Source of the DNA: Hominenteromicrobium sp964531265
GTDB taxonomy: Bacteria > Bacillota > Clostridia > Oscillospirales > Acutalibacteraceae
NCBI GenBank assembly: GCA_964531265.1
Contig: CAZHDW010000009.1
Coordinates: forward strand, 1-64,000
Direction: 5' to 3'
Length of the DNA stretch: 64,000 nt
Part shown: one piece after another, positions 43,489 through 52,506 of the stretch
Position numbering within the stretch: position 1 is the first letter of the stretch
Layout: every line of letters starts with the position of its first letter
Position numbers and translations under genes: made by a program
Notes under the pieces: generated by a model
Told to the model about the DNA's origin: nothing
What the model saw: only the letters and a program-made list of their open reading frames with translations
The model's database searches: none

Positions 43489-44964
43489 ATGCAGAGAACA
43501 AGAAGCCACGCGCCGGGTATTCTGCTGACGGTGATAATGTCGGTAGTGACGGTCGCTTTTATAGTTATCGCTACAATGAGTCAAATGCTGCCTGCGAAGT
43601 ATCTTTTGCTGATATCAATGGCACTTATTTTGACAGATGTGTCATGTGCACTGTTTATGGTCGGTCATGAGGGTAAAATACGCTTTACCTTCGGCGCTGT
43701 TGTTGCGGTGCTTATGACTTTGGTGCTTGCGGTTGCATCCGTCTATCTACAGATGACGGTGAACACGCTTAACAGAATGACTCAGATTAAGACCACTGAG
43801 ACTGACATCGGTATTTTCGTGCGTGCGGATGACCCAGCTGAGACCGTGGATGACGCAAAGGATTATCTTTTCGGTCACCTTACGGAGATGGATAAGGAAA
43901 ATACCGACGCTACGATCGAAGAGCTGAATTCGCGCTTTGAGAAGTCGATAAATGTTCAGGATTACAGCGGCCTTGTGGAAATGATGGACGGTCTTTTTAA
44001 CGGCGAGACAGATGCCATAATCATGAATATAGCCTATGTCGATATGTTCGACAGCATAGAGGGCTATGAGGATATCTCCGAAAGAATACGTGAGCTTGAT
44101 ACCGTGACGGTCAAGACTCAGGTTGAGATAGAGGTGCCGACTAAGGAGGAAGAGGCTAAGGCGGACAATGTATTCTCCGTTTATATCGGCGGCAGTGACA
44201 GCCGTGGCTCTATAAACCTTACGGCCCGAAACGACGTCAATATCATTGCAACGGTCAATACCGATACAAAGCAGGTGTTGCTCGTTACAACTCCGCGTGA
44301 CTACTTTGTACCGCTTACGATCTCCAACGGCGTCAAGGATAAGCTGACACATGCGGGCATCTACGGTATAGATGTTTCGAAAGACACTCTCGCAATGCTC
44401 TATGATACCGATATCGACTACTATTTCCGCATTAACTTTGTCGGCGTGGAAAAGGTGGTTGGCGCGCTCGGCGGAATAAAGGTCAATAACCCGTTCGAGT
44501 TCACAGCCTTTGACGGCACATATTACCCGGGCGGAGAGATCACGCTGAACAGCGGCAATGTCCTCAGCTATGCACGTGACCGTAAGAATTCCGGCGGTGA
44601 TGAGGCAAGAGGCCGCCGCCAGATGCAGGTAATCGAGGGCTGCATAAAGAGTGCGCTTTCTCCGGATATCCTTATGAGATACACCTCAATACTCGAAAGC
44701 GTTGAGGATTGCATTGATATGTCCATTCCGTACAGTGAGATTGCCACACTGGTTCGTCAGCAGCTCGAGGACGGCAGCGATTGGAATATTAAGATGTACG
44801 GTGTCAGCGGTTGGGGTGATACTCAGCAGCCGTACTCACTGGCCTCCTATGCATATGTCATGCAGCCGGATTATGAGACCGTGGATAAGGCCAAGGAGCT
44901 CATGAAGATGGTTCGTGACGGCGAAATAATCACCGACGATGATCTTGTCCTCGGTGGAGAATAA
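43489..44964 (+). CDS. LytR-CpsA-Psr family cell-wall ligase
   Basis: A 491-residue LCP protein. Three membrane helices in the first 90 residues precede an extracellular part. The LCP catalytic domain (about residues 225-400) has LVTTPRDYFVPL, YYFRINFVGVEKVVGALGGI and the SYARDRKNSGGDEARGRRQ arginine cluster. LCP enzymes transfer polymers such as teichoic acids from lipid carriers to peptidoglycan. Its role here could be teichoic acid or capsule attachment. Confidence 0.93.
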   Translation: MQRTRSHAPGILLTVIMSVVTVAFIVIATMSQMLPAKYLLLISMALILTDVSCALFMVGHEGKIRFTFGAVVAVLMTLVLAVASVYLQMTVNTLNRMTQIKTTETDIGIFVRADDPAETVDDAKDYLFGHLTEMDKENTDATIEELNSRFEKSINVQDYSGLVEMMDGLFNGETDAIIMNIAYVDMFDSIEGYEDISERIRELDTVTVKTQVEIEVPTKEEEAKADNVFSVYIGGSDSRGSINLTARNDVNIIATVNTDTKQVLLVTTPRDYFVPLTISNGVKDKLTHAGIYGIDVSKDTLAMLYDTDIDYYFRINFVGVEKVVGALGGIKVNNPFEFTAFDGTYYPGGEITLNSGNVLSYARDRKNSGGDEARGRRQMQVIEGCIKSALSPDILMRYTSILESVEDCIDMSIPYSEIATLVRQQLEDGSDWNIKMYGVSGWGDTQQPYSLASYAYVMQPDYETVDKAKELMKMVRDGEIITDDDLVLGGE

Positions 44965-44971
44965 GTAAATC

Positions 44972-45008
44972 AGAGTCCGACAGGCGAAAGCTTGTCGGAC
45001 TCTTTTTC
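44972..45008 (+). terminator. LCP gene terminator with GAAA tetraloop
   Basis: A 14-bp stem (AGAGTCCGACAGGC / GCTTGTCGGACTCT, one wobble) with a GAAA loop and a T tail. It may also serve the convergent spoVAD gene. Confidence 0.95.
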
Positions 45009-45012
45009 TTTA

Positions 45013-46014
45013 TCACAGCCTTTGCAAGTGCACGAGGTGTGCAATACCGGGTATGCTTTCCCCTTGCTGCGAGGAGGTCGTAGACATCAATGCACCGGTT
45101 GCCATAAAAAGGATGTTTCCGAGCTCGCCCTTTTCCATTCTGTTCAGAATATGGCCGCAAAGCACGGCGGCGGAGCAGCCACAGCCCGAGCCGCCGGAAT
45201 GCGCGTCCTGCCGCTCCCTGTCATAAAGCATCAGGCCGCAATCAGAGTGGTTTTTTAGCTCATAGCCGTTTTCACGCATCAGCTCCTTGAGCAGCCTGCT
45301 TCCGGTATCGCCGAGATCCCCGGTAAATATGCAGTCATAGTCCTCCGGTACGGTTATGGTATCGGCGAAGAAATCGCACAGCGTTTGTGCCGCCGCAGGT
45401 GCCATGGCAGCCCCCATATTCGCCATATCCGTAACACCGAGGTCCTTTATCCTGCCGAGCGTTACATGCCTTACGCAAATTCCGGCTCCATGCCCCAACA
45501 CAGCGCTTCCTGCGGCGGTGGCGGTAAGCTGTGCGGTTGGAGCACGCTGACTGCCGTATTCCAGCGGAGTTCGAAATTGCCTTTCTGCCGTGCAAAAATG
45601 AGATGAGGTCACGGCGGCGGCGTAATTTGCCGCACCGCACTCGACCATTATTGCCGCCATGCCGAGGCTCTGCGCCATTGTGGAGCACGCTCCGTATTGC
45701 CCGAGAAACGGTATGCCCATCTCCCTAAGGCCGAATGTGCTCGAAATGCACTGGTTAAGAAGGTCCCCGGCAAATATCATGCTGATATCGTTCTTTTCAA
45801 GGCCCGATTTTCTTATGGCGAGCGATGCCGCCTCTGTTTGCAGCATGCTTTCGGCCTTTTCCCAGCTTGTACAGGACAGGTATGAGTCGAAAAAGGTCTG
45901 GTCAAAATCGGACGCGAGAGGCCCGTCCGCCTCGCGTCTGCCGCATACGGCTGCGTGACCGATTATTGCCGTGTGATGCTCAAAGAGAAGCGTGTATTTT
46001 CCGAGTCGTTTCAT
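45013..46014 (-). CDS. spoVAD: Stage V sporulation protein AD
   Basis: A 333-residue thiolase-fold SpoVAD, needed for uptake of dipicolinic acid into the forespore. Typical blocks are GPLASDFD, AGDLLNQCISSTFG, GQYGACSTMAQSL, TSSHFCTAERQFR and GDLGDTGSRLL. ATG 46014 is chosen because AAGGGTGAT is spaced correctly; the GTG at 46023 overlaps that site. It stands alone, while spoVAC and spoVAE normally flank it in one operon. Confidence 0.95.
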   Translation of the reverse strand: MKRLGKYTLLFEHHTAIIGHAAVCGRREADGPLASDFDQTFFDSYLSCTSWEKAESMLQTEAASLAIRKSGLEKNDISMIFAGDLLNQCISSTFGLREMGIPFLGQYGACSTMAQSLGMAAIMVECGAANYAAAVTSSHFCTAERQFRTPLEYGSQRAPTAQLTATAAGSAVLGHGAGICVRHVTLGRIKDLGVTDMANMGAAMAPAAAQTLCDFFADTITVPEDYDCIFTGDLGDTGSRLLKELMRENGYELKNHSDCGLMLYDRERQDAHSGGSGCGCSAAVLCGHILNRMEKGELGNILFMATGALMSTTSSQQGESIPGIAHLVHLQRL

Positions 46015-46105
46015 GCTTATCACCCTTATTGCTTTTTGTTCTATTCTTTCCCAAATACCTGCGGCTATGAAAAAATAAAAACTTGCTTAAACCGCTGTTT
46101 TGAAC

Positions 46106-46134
46106 TTTTAAACTCAGTTTAGTTGTGCTATAAT
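46106..46134 (+). promoter_or_regulatory. Promoter and palindromic operator of the GH43 operon
   Basis: Weak TTTTAA (46106-46111), a 17-bp spacer, consensus TATAAT (46129-46134). The palindrome TAAACT-C-AGTTTA (46109-46121) lies across the -35 and spacer, as expected for a repressor site. The regulator is not in the window. Confidence 0.5.
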
Positions 46135-46159
46135 CGGGGAAAAGGTGGGAGGCGGAAAT

Positions 46160-47068
46160 ATGAAAGTGAATTTTACGGTAAAGAACAGAACACAGCCCGA
46201 TCCGTTTGTTTTCGAGGACAATGAAAAGCTCTATATGTATGTTACTGCACATGACGGTGTTGAGGCGTATTCGGCCGATGAACTTTTCGGAGAATGGAAA
46301 TTCGAAGGTGTGGTCTGCTCACTCGAGGGCGCTGTAAGCTACTGGGCGCCGTGCATCATTAAGCTGGAGGATAAATACTATATCTATTTTTCCTGCCAGA
46401 ACGATGAGATGTTCCAGTATCTGCATGCTGCACAGGGGGATTCTCCGCTTGGGCCGTTTTCAAAGCCGAAAAGAATGTTTGACAGGTTTACCATAGATTC
46501 CCATGTGGTAAAGACGGATAACGGGCTTTTCCTTTTCTATGCCGAGGATAACAGAGACTGCGAGAGATTCGGCACACGTGTATTTGTCGACAGGCTTCTT
46601 GACCCATTTACTCCGGCAGAACTCAGAAGGGAGATAATCGTTCCTGATTTCGATGAGGAGATATTTGCGAGGAACCGTGAGGGGGATGGACGCGATTGGC
46701 ACACGATAGAGGGCCCGTTCTGGTTCAGAGAGGGCGATTGGCAGTATGTCATGTACAGCGGCGGATGCTTTGAGAATGACACCTACCATATCGGATATGC
46801 AACGGCAAAGTCTGATGAAGACGATCTTACCAAGGTTGATTATGTGAAGCACACCGATAATGGAAGGTTTGCACCGGTGCTCATACGCAATGATGTTGAG
46901 GAGGGTACCGGGCATCACAGTGTCATTAAATATAAGGGCAAATACTATGCCGTATATCACGGCAGAGATGTCAAGGGTGTGGCAAATGACGGCTATGTCG
47001 AGGAGCGCACCGCACGTATATGTCGCCTGCATGTCGGGGACGGCATGATAACAGCCGAAAGAATTTGA
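46160..47068 (+). CDS. GH43 family glycoside hydrolase (first of two)
   Basis: A 302-residue five-bladed beta-propeller of clan GH43/GH32-like enzymes, cytosolic. The N-terminal QPDPFVFEDN carries the catalytic Asp, SYWAPCIIK is the second blade motif, and the general acid is probably in the TIEGPFWF motif. HHS in EEGTGHHSV matches the GH43 calcium-site His. Family members act on arabinans or xylans. GGGAGG lies upstream of the ATG. The next GH43 gene starts 13 bases later. Confidence 0.85.
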   Translation: MKVNFTVKNRTQPDPFVFEDNEKLYMYVTAHDGVEAYSADELFGEWKFEGVVCSLEGAVSYWAPCIIKLEDKYYIYFSCQNDEMFQYLHAAQGDSPLGPFSKPKRMFDRFTIDSHVVKTDNGLFLFYAEDNRDCERFGTRVFVDRLLDPFTPAELRREIIVPDFDEEIFARNREGDGRDWHTIEGPFWFREGDWQYVMYSGGCFENDTYHIGYATAKSDEDDLTKVDYVKHTDNGRFAPVLIRNDVEEGTGHHSVIKYKGKYYAVYHGRDVKGVANDGYVEERTARICRLHVGDGMITAERI

Positions 47069-47081
47069 TTGGGGTGTAGAA

Positions 47082-47951
47082 ATGAAGCTTACGGAGATAA
47101 ATATAAGAGACCCGTTTATTCTGTCTCATGACGGAAAATATTATATGTACGGCACTCGTGTCGGCCAGCCCAATGCAGACAGTGCATGGGGAATTCAGTT
47201 GGGTTTTGACGTGTATGTGAGCGATGATCTTGTTGAGTGGAGTGAGCCGAAGTCGGTTTTTGAACAGAATGAGAATTTCTGGGGCGAAAAGGATTTTTGG
47301 GCGCCGGAGGTTCATAAATATAACGGCAAATTCTATATGTTTGCTTCCTTCAAGGCAGAGGGTAAATGTCGAGGAACACATATTTTAGTTTCCGATAGTC
47401 CGGACGGCAGATTTATTCCGGTATCGGAAAAGCCCGCAACGCCCGAAGACCGGGAGTGCCTTGATGGTACCCTTTATGTAAGTCGTAAGGGCAAACCGTA
47501 TATCGTGTTTTGTCATGAGTGGCTGCAAATAGCTGACGGTACCGTATGTGCTGCGAAACTCGCGCCTGATCTTTCAGGGATAATAGAGGAACCGAGAGTG
47601 CTGTGGCATGGCTCGGATTTTACCGGGAAGAAGCCGGGACAGGATAATTACGTTACGGACGGCCCGTTTATGATACGCGGAGAAAATGATGAGCTGTATT
47701 GCATCTGGTCAACGTTTGCGGATCAGGGTTATGCTGAGGTAGTATCCGTCAGCGATAACGGAGAGATTGATGGAAACTGGAGTGTACTGAAGGAACCATT
47801 GTTTGAAAAGGATGGTGGTCACGGTATGGTATTCCGTACCTTTACGGGAGAAGACATATTTGTGATGCACAAGCCGAATACATCAACCTTGGAACGCCCG
47901 GTGCTTTCAAGGCTATATAAGAATGATAGGAAGCTTCATATAGTTGAATGA
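47082..47951 (+). CDS. GH43 family glycoside hydrolase (second)
   Basis: A 289-residue GH43-like propeller. The catalytic Asp is in NIRDPFILSHDGKYYMYGTR, the pKa-modulating Asp is expected near CLDGTLYV, and WAPEVHKYNGKFYMF is typical. The position of the general acid reads VTDGPFMI, where Glu is common, so its activity or register should be checked. It differs clearly from the first GH43. Sixteen bases separate it from the deacetylase gene. Confidence 0.85.
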   Translation: MKLTEINIRDPFILSHDGKYYMYGTRVGQPNADSAWGIQLGFDVYVSDDLVEWSEPKSVFEQNENFWGEKDFWAPEVHKYNGKFYMFASFKAEGKCRGTHILVSDSPDGRFIPVSEKPATPEDRECLDGTLYVSRKGKPYIVFCHEWLQIADGTVCAAKLAPDLSGIIEEPRVLWHGSDFTGKKPGQDNYVTDGPFMIRGENDELYCIWSTFADQGYAEVVSVSDNGEIDGNWSVLKEPLFEKDGGHGMVFRTFTGEDIFVMHKPNTSTLERPVLSRLYKNDRKLHIVE

Positions 47952-47966
47952 TTTGGAGGGAGAACA

Positions 47967-48668
47967 ATGCAGTTCAAAAATCAGAATAAGCTGAAAGCAT
48001 TTACACTCAGCTATGATGACGGTATTACACAGGATATAAGACTGATCGAAATGCTGGCAAAATATAACCTGAAATGTACGTTCAATCTGAACTCCCAGCT
48101 TCTCGGTACAAAGGGAATACTTATCAGAAACGATAAGCGTATCGCGCACTATAAGATACATCCGGAGGACGTAAAATACGTCTATGACGGTCATGAGGTA
48201 GCGGTTCACACGCTGACTCACCCCACACTGACAATGCTCGATAATGACGAGGTCGTGCGTCAGGTAGAGGTGGACAGACAGAGACTTTCCGAGCTTACAG
48301 GCTATGAGGTTTTCGGCATGGCTTATCCGAACGGCCCGTACGACGACAGGGTGGTTGAGCTGCTCAGGAGCAGGACGGGCGTTAAGTACAGCCGTACGGT
48401 GGAGTGCACCGGAGATTTTGAGCCGCAGAGTGAGCTGCTTGCATTCAAGCCGACAGCATATCATCTCGAGGGATTCAATCATCTTATGGAGCTTGCGAAA
48501 AGGTTTGTGGAGCTTGAAACGGACAGACCGCAGATATTCTATTTGTGGGGCCATACATATGAAATGGACTATGAGGAAGACTATTGGGTGAAGCTTGAGG
48601 AGCTGTTTAAGTTTATCAGCGGCAGGGATGATATTTTCTACGGAACTAATTCCGAGGTTCTGCTGTAA
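47967..48668 (+). CDS. Polysaccharide deacetylase family protein
   Basis: A 233-residue NodB-fold protein without signal peptide. The metal-binding motif starts SYDDGITQD, and the VAVHTLTHPTL motif provides two histidines. AYPNGPYDD and a late WGHTYEM follow. CE4-type enzymes remove acetyl groups from sugars. A cytosolic location inside a GH43 operon suggests deacetylation of imported oligosaccharides. GGAGGGAG precedes the ATG. Confidence 0.85.
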   Translation: MQFKNQNKLKAFTLSYDDGITQDIRLIEMLAKYNLKCTFNLNSQLLGTKGILIRNDKRIAHYKIHPEDVKYVYDGHEVAVHTLTHPTLTMLDNDEVVRQVEVDRQRLSELTGYEVFGMAYPNGPYDDRVVELLRSRTGVKYSRTVECTGDFEPQSELLAFKPTAYHLEGFNHLMELAKRFVELETDRPQIFYLWGHTYEMDYEEDYWVKLEELFKFISGRDDIFYGTNSEVLL

Positions 48669-48686
48669 GGATGAGTATCTAAAAGG

Positions 48687-49310
48687 ATGAATTATTTATT
48701 TGATTTTGACGGCACTCTGGTGGATTCCATGCCGATATGGGCCGGCGTGCATATCGAAGCTTTGAAGGATGCAGATATAACGTTGCCGGAGGATTTTGTG
48801 GAAACAATAACTCCGCTCGGTAATTACAATGCATCGAAATATACGATATCCCTCGGGCTCGACATATCCCTTGAGGATTATCTTGAAGTGGTGAGCCGCA
48901 AGCTGTACCTCGAGTACACAACCAATATCGGTCTGAAGCCCAATGTAAAGGAGACTCTTATACGGCTGAGAGATAGCGGAAACAGCCTGCATGTGCTCAC
49001 CGCCTCGCCGCATCTCTATGTTGATGAATGTCTGGAGCGCGCAGGGATTTCGGCGCTGTTCGGGCATATCTGGTCGATAGATGATTTCGGCCTGACAAAG
49101 GCGCAGACGGAGATATATCGTGCTGCCGCAGAGCGGCTGCAAGCACCCGTGGAGGGATGCGTTATGGTGGATGATAATCTTACGGCCATCACCACGGCAC
49201 GCATTGCCGGAATGAGGACAATCGCTGTTTTTGACGAGCTGTCAAAGGCATCGGAAGCCGAAATGCGTAAAATCGCAGACAAATACATATACGATTTCAG
49301 TGAAATGTAA
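48687..49310 (+). CDS. HAD family hydrolase
   Basis: A 207-residue HAD-IA phosphatase. Motif I is FDFDGTLVDS with nucleophile Asp near residue 6 and a cap domain after it. Motif II is LTASP, and motif IV is MVDDNLT. It probably dephosphorylates a sugar phosphate, possibly a product of the operon's enzymes. AAGGATGAG lies upstream. The operon ends in a hairpin just after the stop. Confidence 0.85.
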   Translation: MNYLFDFDGTLVDSMPIWAGVHIEALKDADITLPEDFVETITPLGNYNASKYTISLGLDISLEDYLEVVSRKLYLEYTTNIGLKPNVKETLIRLRDSGNSLHVLTASPHLYVDECLERAGISALFGHIWSIDDFGLTKAQTEIYRAAAERLQAPVEGCVMVDDNLTAITTARIAGMRTIAVFDELSKASEAEMRKIADKYIYDFSEM

Positions 49311-49311
49311 A

Positions 49312-49350
49312 AGAGCAGATGCGCGCCGCTATCGGTCGTGCATCTGCTCT
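49312..49350. terminator. Bidirectional terminator between the HAD and phosphohexomutase genes
   Basis: An 11-bp perfect stem (AGAGCAGATGC / GCATCTGCTCT) between convergent genes; the minus strand continues TTTTAC. Confidence 0.85.
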
Positions 49351-49365
49351 CTGTTCTATTGAATA

Positions 49366-50889
49366 TTATTGCTCGAGGAATTTCGAGAGATTTGTGTAAT
49401 CAACAAACTCCGTATCGGCCTGAGCCATGAATGCTAGGAGCTTCTCGGCGAGCTTCTTAACTCCGCCGACAGAATTGCTCTCGAGGTTGAGCGGCAGGAT
49501 CGGATCATGAACACTCATTCTGAGCAGGAACCAGCCATCGCCCTCATCCTTCGGGAAGGAAATACGAATACCTTCGCGGTTATCGGGAGCGATGTCCCAA
49601 TTGTTATTGCGTGCATAGCTCTCGAGGTCGGAGATAAGCTTTTCACCAACGGGTCTGAAATCCTCAGCGGTGATCGGGAAGCGGAGTTCCTTCTCCTCAA
49701 CAGCCTCCTGGAGGTCTGCGATGAGGCTTTCAAGTGAGCTGCCGGCCTCTCTGAGCTGAGCTGCCTTGATGATGATCTTTGTTACCAGGTATGCACCGTC
49801 GTCGAGAAAATAGTTTTCACGCAGAGCTGCATGTCCGCTTGTTTCTATAGCCATCGGGCAGTTAACGCCCTCGTTGTTGAGACGAATAGCCTCGTTGATG
49901 ACGTTTTTGTAGCCGCGCTTAAATCTGTGATGCTTGCCGCCGAGGGTTGTCTCAAGGTAGGTCTTGAGTCCGTCGGAGGTGATGGAGTCGGTGACGATTG
50001 TGCCGCCGGGATTGCCCTCAAGTGCAATGGCAGAGGCTATAGCCACCAGTCTGTTTCTGTTTATCTCCTCGCCGCGATGATCAACAGCGCCGCCGCGATC
50101 AACGTCGGTATCGAAAATAACACCGAGATCTGCGTTGGCCTTGATAGTTGCGGCACAAACGCTTGCCATGGCTTCGGCATTTTCGGGGTTCGGAATATGG
50201 TTCGGGAAATGTCCGTCGGGCTCAAGGAACTGGCTGCCGGAAATATCCGCACCGAGGGGTTCGAGAACGTCGGTTGCATAGAAGCCGCCGGCGCCGTTAC
50301 CGGCATCGACAACGATCTTAAAGCCGAGCAGCGGATGCTCGTAATCCTTTGCGTTGACGCCCTTCTTTATCATTTCACGCAGGTTCTCGGCATACTTCTC
50401 CATGTAGTTAACCGGAGTTACACTGCCGTTTTCGGCAGCCTCGGGTGCTGTGCCGTTTTGAGCATATTCGAGTATCTCGCTGATGTCCGGGGCATCCAAG
50501 CCGCCGTTCGGTGTGAAGAACTTAAGGCCGTTACGGAAGAACGGGTGGTGGCTGGCGGTTATCTGAACGGAGCAGTCACAGGGCAGCTCAAGAGTAGCCA
50601 TGAACATGGACGGGGTGGAAGCCAGACCGCAGTCATAAACCTTTACTCCGTGCTTTACGAATACTCGGCAAAGAGCAGCGGAGATGCGGTCAGCGGAAAT
50701 TCTGGAGTCATGGCCGACAGCGACGGTCATACCGGCAGCCTTGCGGTCAAGGTGCTTTTCGCACCAGACAAGAAATCCGACAGCGATATTTTCAATTACC
50801 TCATCGGTCAGGTCAATGGGAGCGTTGCCGCCCTCGCAGGCCACACCGCGGATATCGGTGCCGCTTTTAAGTGTTTTATACAGGAACAT
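49366..50889 (-). CDS. Phosphomannomutase/phosphoglucomutase
   Basis: A 507-residue alpha-D-phosphohexomutase. The phosphoserine is S113 in ITASHHPFFRNGLK, the metal loop is DTDVDRGG, and the sugar-binding loop is MAIETSGHAALREN. It interconverts hexose 1- and 6-phosphates. GGAGG precedes the ATG. It is larger than GlmM and lies far from cdaA-cdaR, so it is not the missing glmM. It is transcribed alone. Confidence 0.93.
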   Translation of the reverse strand: MFLYKTLKSGTDIRGVACEGGNAPIDLTDEVIENIAVGFLVWCEKHLDRKAAGMTVAVGHDSRISADRISAALCRVFVKHGVKVYDCGLASTPSMFMATLELPCDCSVQITASHHPFFRNGLKFFTPNGGLDAPDISEILEYAQNGTAPEAAENGSVTPVNYMEKYAENLREMIKKGVNAKDYEHPLLGFKIVVDAGNGAGGFYATDVLEPLGADISGSQFLEPDGHFPNHIPNPENAEAMASVCAATIKANADLGVIFDTDVDRGGAVDHRGEEINRNRLVAIASAIALEGNPGGTIVTDSITSDGLKTYLETTLGGKHHRFKRGYKNVINEAIRLNNEGVNCPMAIETSGHAALRENYFLDDGAYLVTKIIIKAAQLREAGSSLESLIADLQEAVEEKELRFPITAEDFRPVGEKLISDLESYARNNNWDIAPDNREGIRISFPKDEGDGWFLLRMSVHDPILPLNLESNSVGGVKKLAEKLLAFMAQADTEFVDYTNLSKFLEQ

Positions 50890-51073
50890 GGAAAGCCTCC
50901 TTTAATATTATAGATCACGAAAACCATATAAACTAATTATAATACATTTTCTTCAAGTTGAAAAGCCCCGAATTGCGATGAATGGCATAAACGGAGGAAA
51001 TGCTTTGAAGAGTTCTTCTGCAAAACAAACAGAAAAAAATCTTTAATTTTTCTCGGTTTGTGTTTTTTAGTTA

Positions 51074-51102
51074 TTGTGAAAATCCCGGTTGTATGATAAA
51101 AT
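51074..51102 (+). promoter_or_regulatory. Extended -10 promoter of the 84-residue protein gene
   Basis: TTGTGA (51074-51079), a 17-bp spacer, TAAAAT (51097-51102) preceded by TGA. I saw no other element in the 50890-51174 gap. Confidence 0.65.
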
Positions 51103-51174
51103 ACTTTACGATTGGGTGTTAATGGCGATCGGGGATCGCTTTGATATCACATTATTATAAAGGAGAGATGGCTG

Positions 51175-51429
51175 ATGTCTCAATTGATCGAACTCCACGA
51201 CATCGATGTTCCCGCTTTTATGACTGTCCTGGACAAGTGTGAGGGAAATGTTTATTTGATGACGCGCGACGGCGACAAGCTGAATCTTAAGAGTAAGCTT
51301 TGCCAGCTGATCGGCCTGATGAATCTTATCGAGGGTGGTAAGATAGCCGAAGCGTTTGTCGTTTGTGAAAAGCCCGAAGATGAATCTAAGCTGTTCCGTT
51401 TTAACCTTTATAAGGACGAGAATGAGTGA
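51175..51429 (+). CDS. Conserved small protein (often misnamed polyA polymerase)
   Basis: An 84-residue acidic protein. It resembles short Clostridia proteins that databases often label polyA polymerase without support: a first helix, an EGNVYLMTRDGDKLNLKSKL strand pair, and a hydrophobic mid helix. No enzymatic motif is present, so that name should not be trusted. AAAGGAGAG precedes the ATG. It has its own promoter and terminator. Confidence 0.6.
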   Translation: MSQLIELHDIDVPAFMTVLDKCEGNVYLMTRDGDKLNLKSKLCQLIGLMNLIEGGKIAEAFVVCEKPEDESKLFRFNLYKDENE

Positions 51430-51441
51430 TTAGAAATGAGA

Positions 51442-51474
51442 AGAGCTGCAGCGTCCCGCCGCAGCTCTTTTTTA
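51442..51474 (+). terminator. Terminator of the 84-residue protein gene
   Basis: An 8-bp stem (AGAGCTGC / GCAGCTCT) with an 11-base loop and six T. Confidence 0.85.
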
Positions 51475-51494
51475 CAAATCGGAAAGGGGTTTAT

Positions 51495-52463
51495 ATGGCT
51501 TCGAGAAGACGTGTTAACGGACGTATCGCAAATGGTAAAAGGCTGATATCGACGATAGTCGGCGCGCTTGTGCTGATAGCGGCGATAGTCACGTATCTTG
51601 AGCAGGAGTATTTGGTGCCGGATGAGGATACCCGGTGGCAGGGCAGCACGTCGGCAGTATCCGAGAATGAGGCTGAGGTGTATTTCTTTGATGTCGGTCA
51701 GGGTGACTGCACCCTGATACGTATCGGCGAGTACACCATGCTGATAGATGCAAGTATCAGCTCGGAGGCTGATAGCATAATCGATAATTTGGATGTTCTC
51801 GGTGTACAGGAGCTGGATGCCGTTGTCGCAACGCATCCCCACGCTGACCATATAGGCGGCATGATGAGGGTGATAGAGGAATATCCGATAGATGTGTTCT
51901 ATATGCCGATACTGCCGGATGCGGATACGCCGACAACAAGAACCTATGAGAATATGCTTGATGCACTTGATGAAAACAGTGTAACCGTCATGGCTATAAC
52001 GGATGAGACAGATATATCCGCGCCGAACGGAGCGCGTTTTGAGGTGCTTTCTCCCTATCAGAGGGATGAATGGGATGACCTGAACAATTATTCCGCTGTT
52101 ATTCGCTTCACATACGGCGAGGTTTCCTTTATGCTTACAGGGGACGCCGAAAAAGAGGTGGAGGAGCGAATACTCATGGATAACGGCGATATCTCCGCCG
52201 ATATCCTGAAATGCGGACATCACGGCTCGTCCTCATCCACTTCGCCTGAGTTCCTTGCGGCGGTCGATCCGACAGTTGCGATAATCTCCTGCGGCGAGGA
52301 TAATGATTACGGACATCCGCACAGAGAAACCATGAGCAGCCTTAACGAGCAGGACTGTGATATTTATCAGACCTGGCAGGACGGCTCCGTGCTTGTTCTG
52401 ACCGACGGAACGGGATACTCCGTTAACAGATGGAATGCAGAGGATCCGGCTTCGGCTGCATGA
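51495..52463 (+). CDS. ComEC/Rec2-like MBL-fold protein
   Basis: A 322-residue membrane-anchored MBL-fold protein. A basic N-terminus and one helix (about 17-35) precede the domain. The metal motif is ATHPHADHIGG, followed by LTGDAEKEVE and CGHHGSSSSTS, as in the C-terminal nuclease-like domain of ComEC. It could be an extracellular nuclease or a related hydrolase. GGAAAGGGG precedes ATG 51495. It lies just after a terminator. Confidence 0.88.
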   Translation: MASRRRVNGRIANGKRLISTIVGALVLIAAIVTYLEQEYLVPDEDTRWQGSTSAVSENEAEVYFFDVGQGDCTLIRIGEYTMLIDASISSEADSIIDNLDVLGVQELDAVVATHPHADHIGGMMRVIEEYPIDVFYMPILPDADTPTTRTYENMLDALDENSVTVMAITDETDISAPNGARFEVLSPYQRDEWDDLNNYSAVIRFTYGEVSFMLTGDAEKEVEERILMDNGDISADILKCGHHGSSSSTSPEFLAAVDPTVAIISCGEDNDYGHPHRETMSSLNEQDCDIYQTWQDGSVLVLTDGTGYSVNRWNAEDPASAA

Positions 52464-52506
52464 TCCCTTTATATGCATAATAGAATTAATAAAAAGGATG
52501 ATTAAC

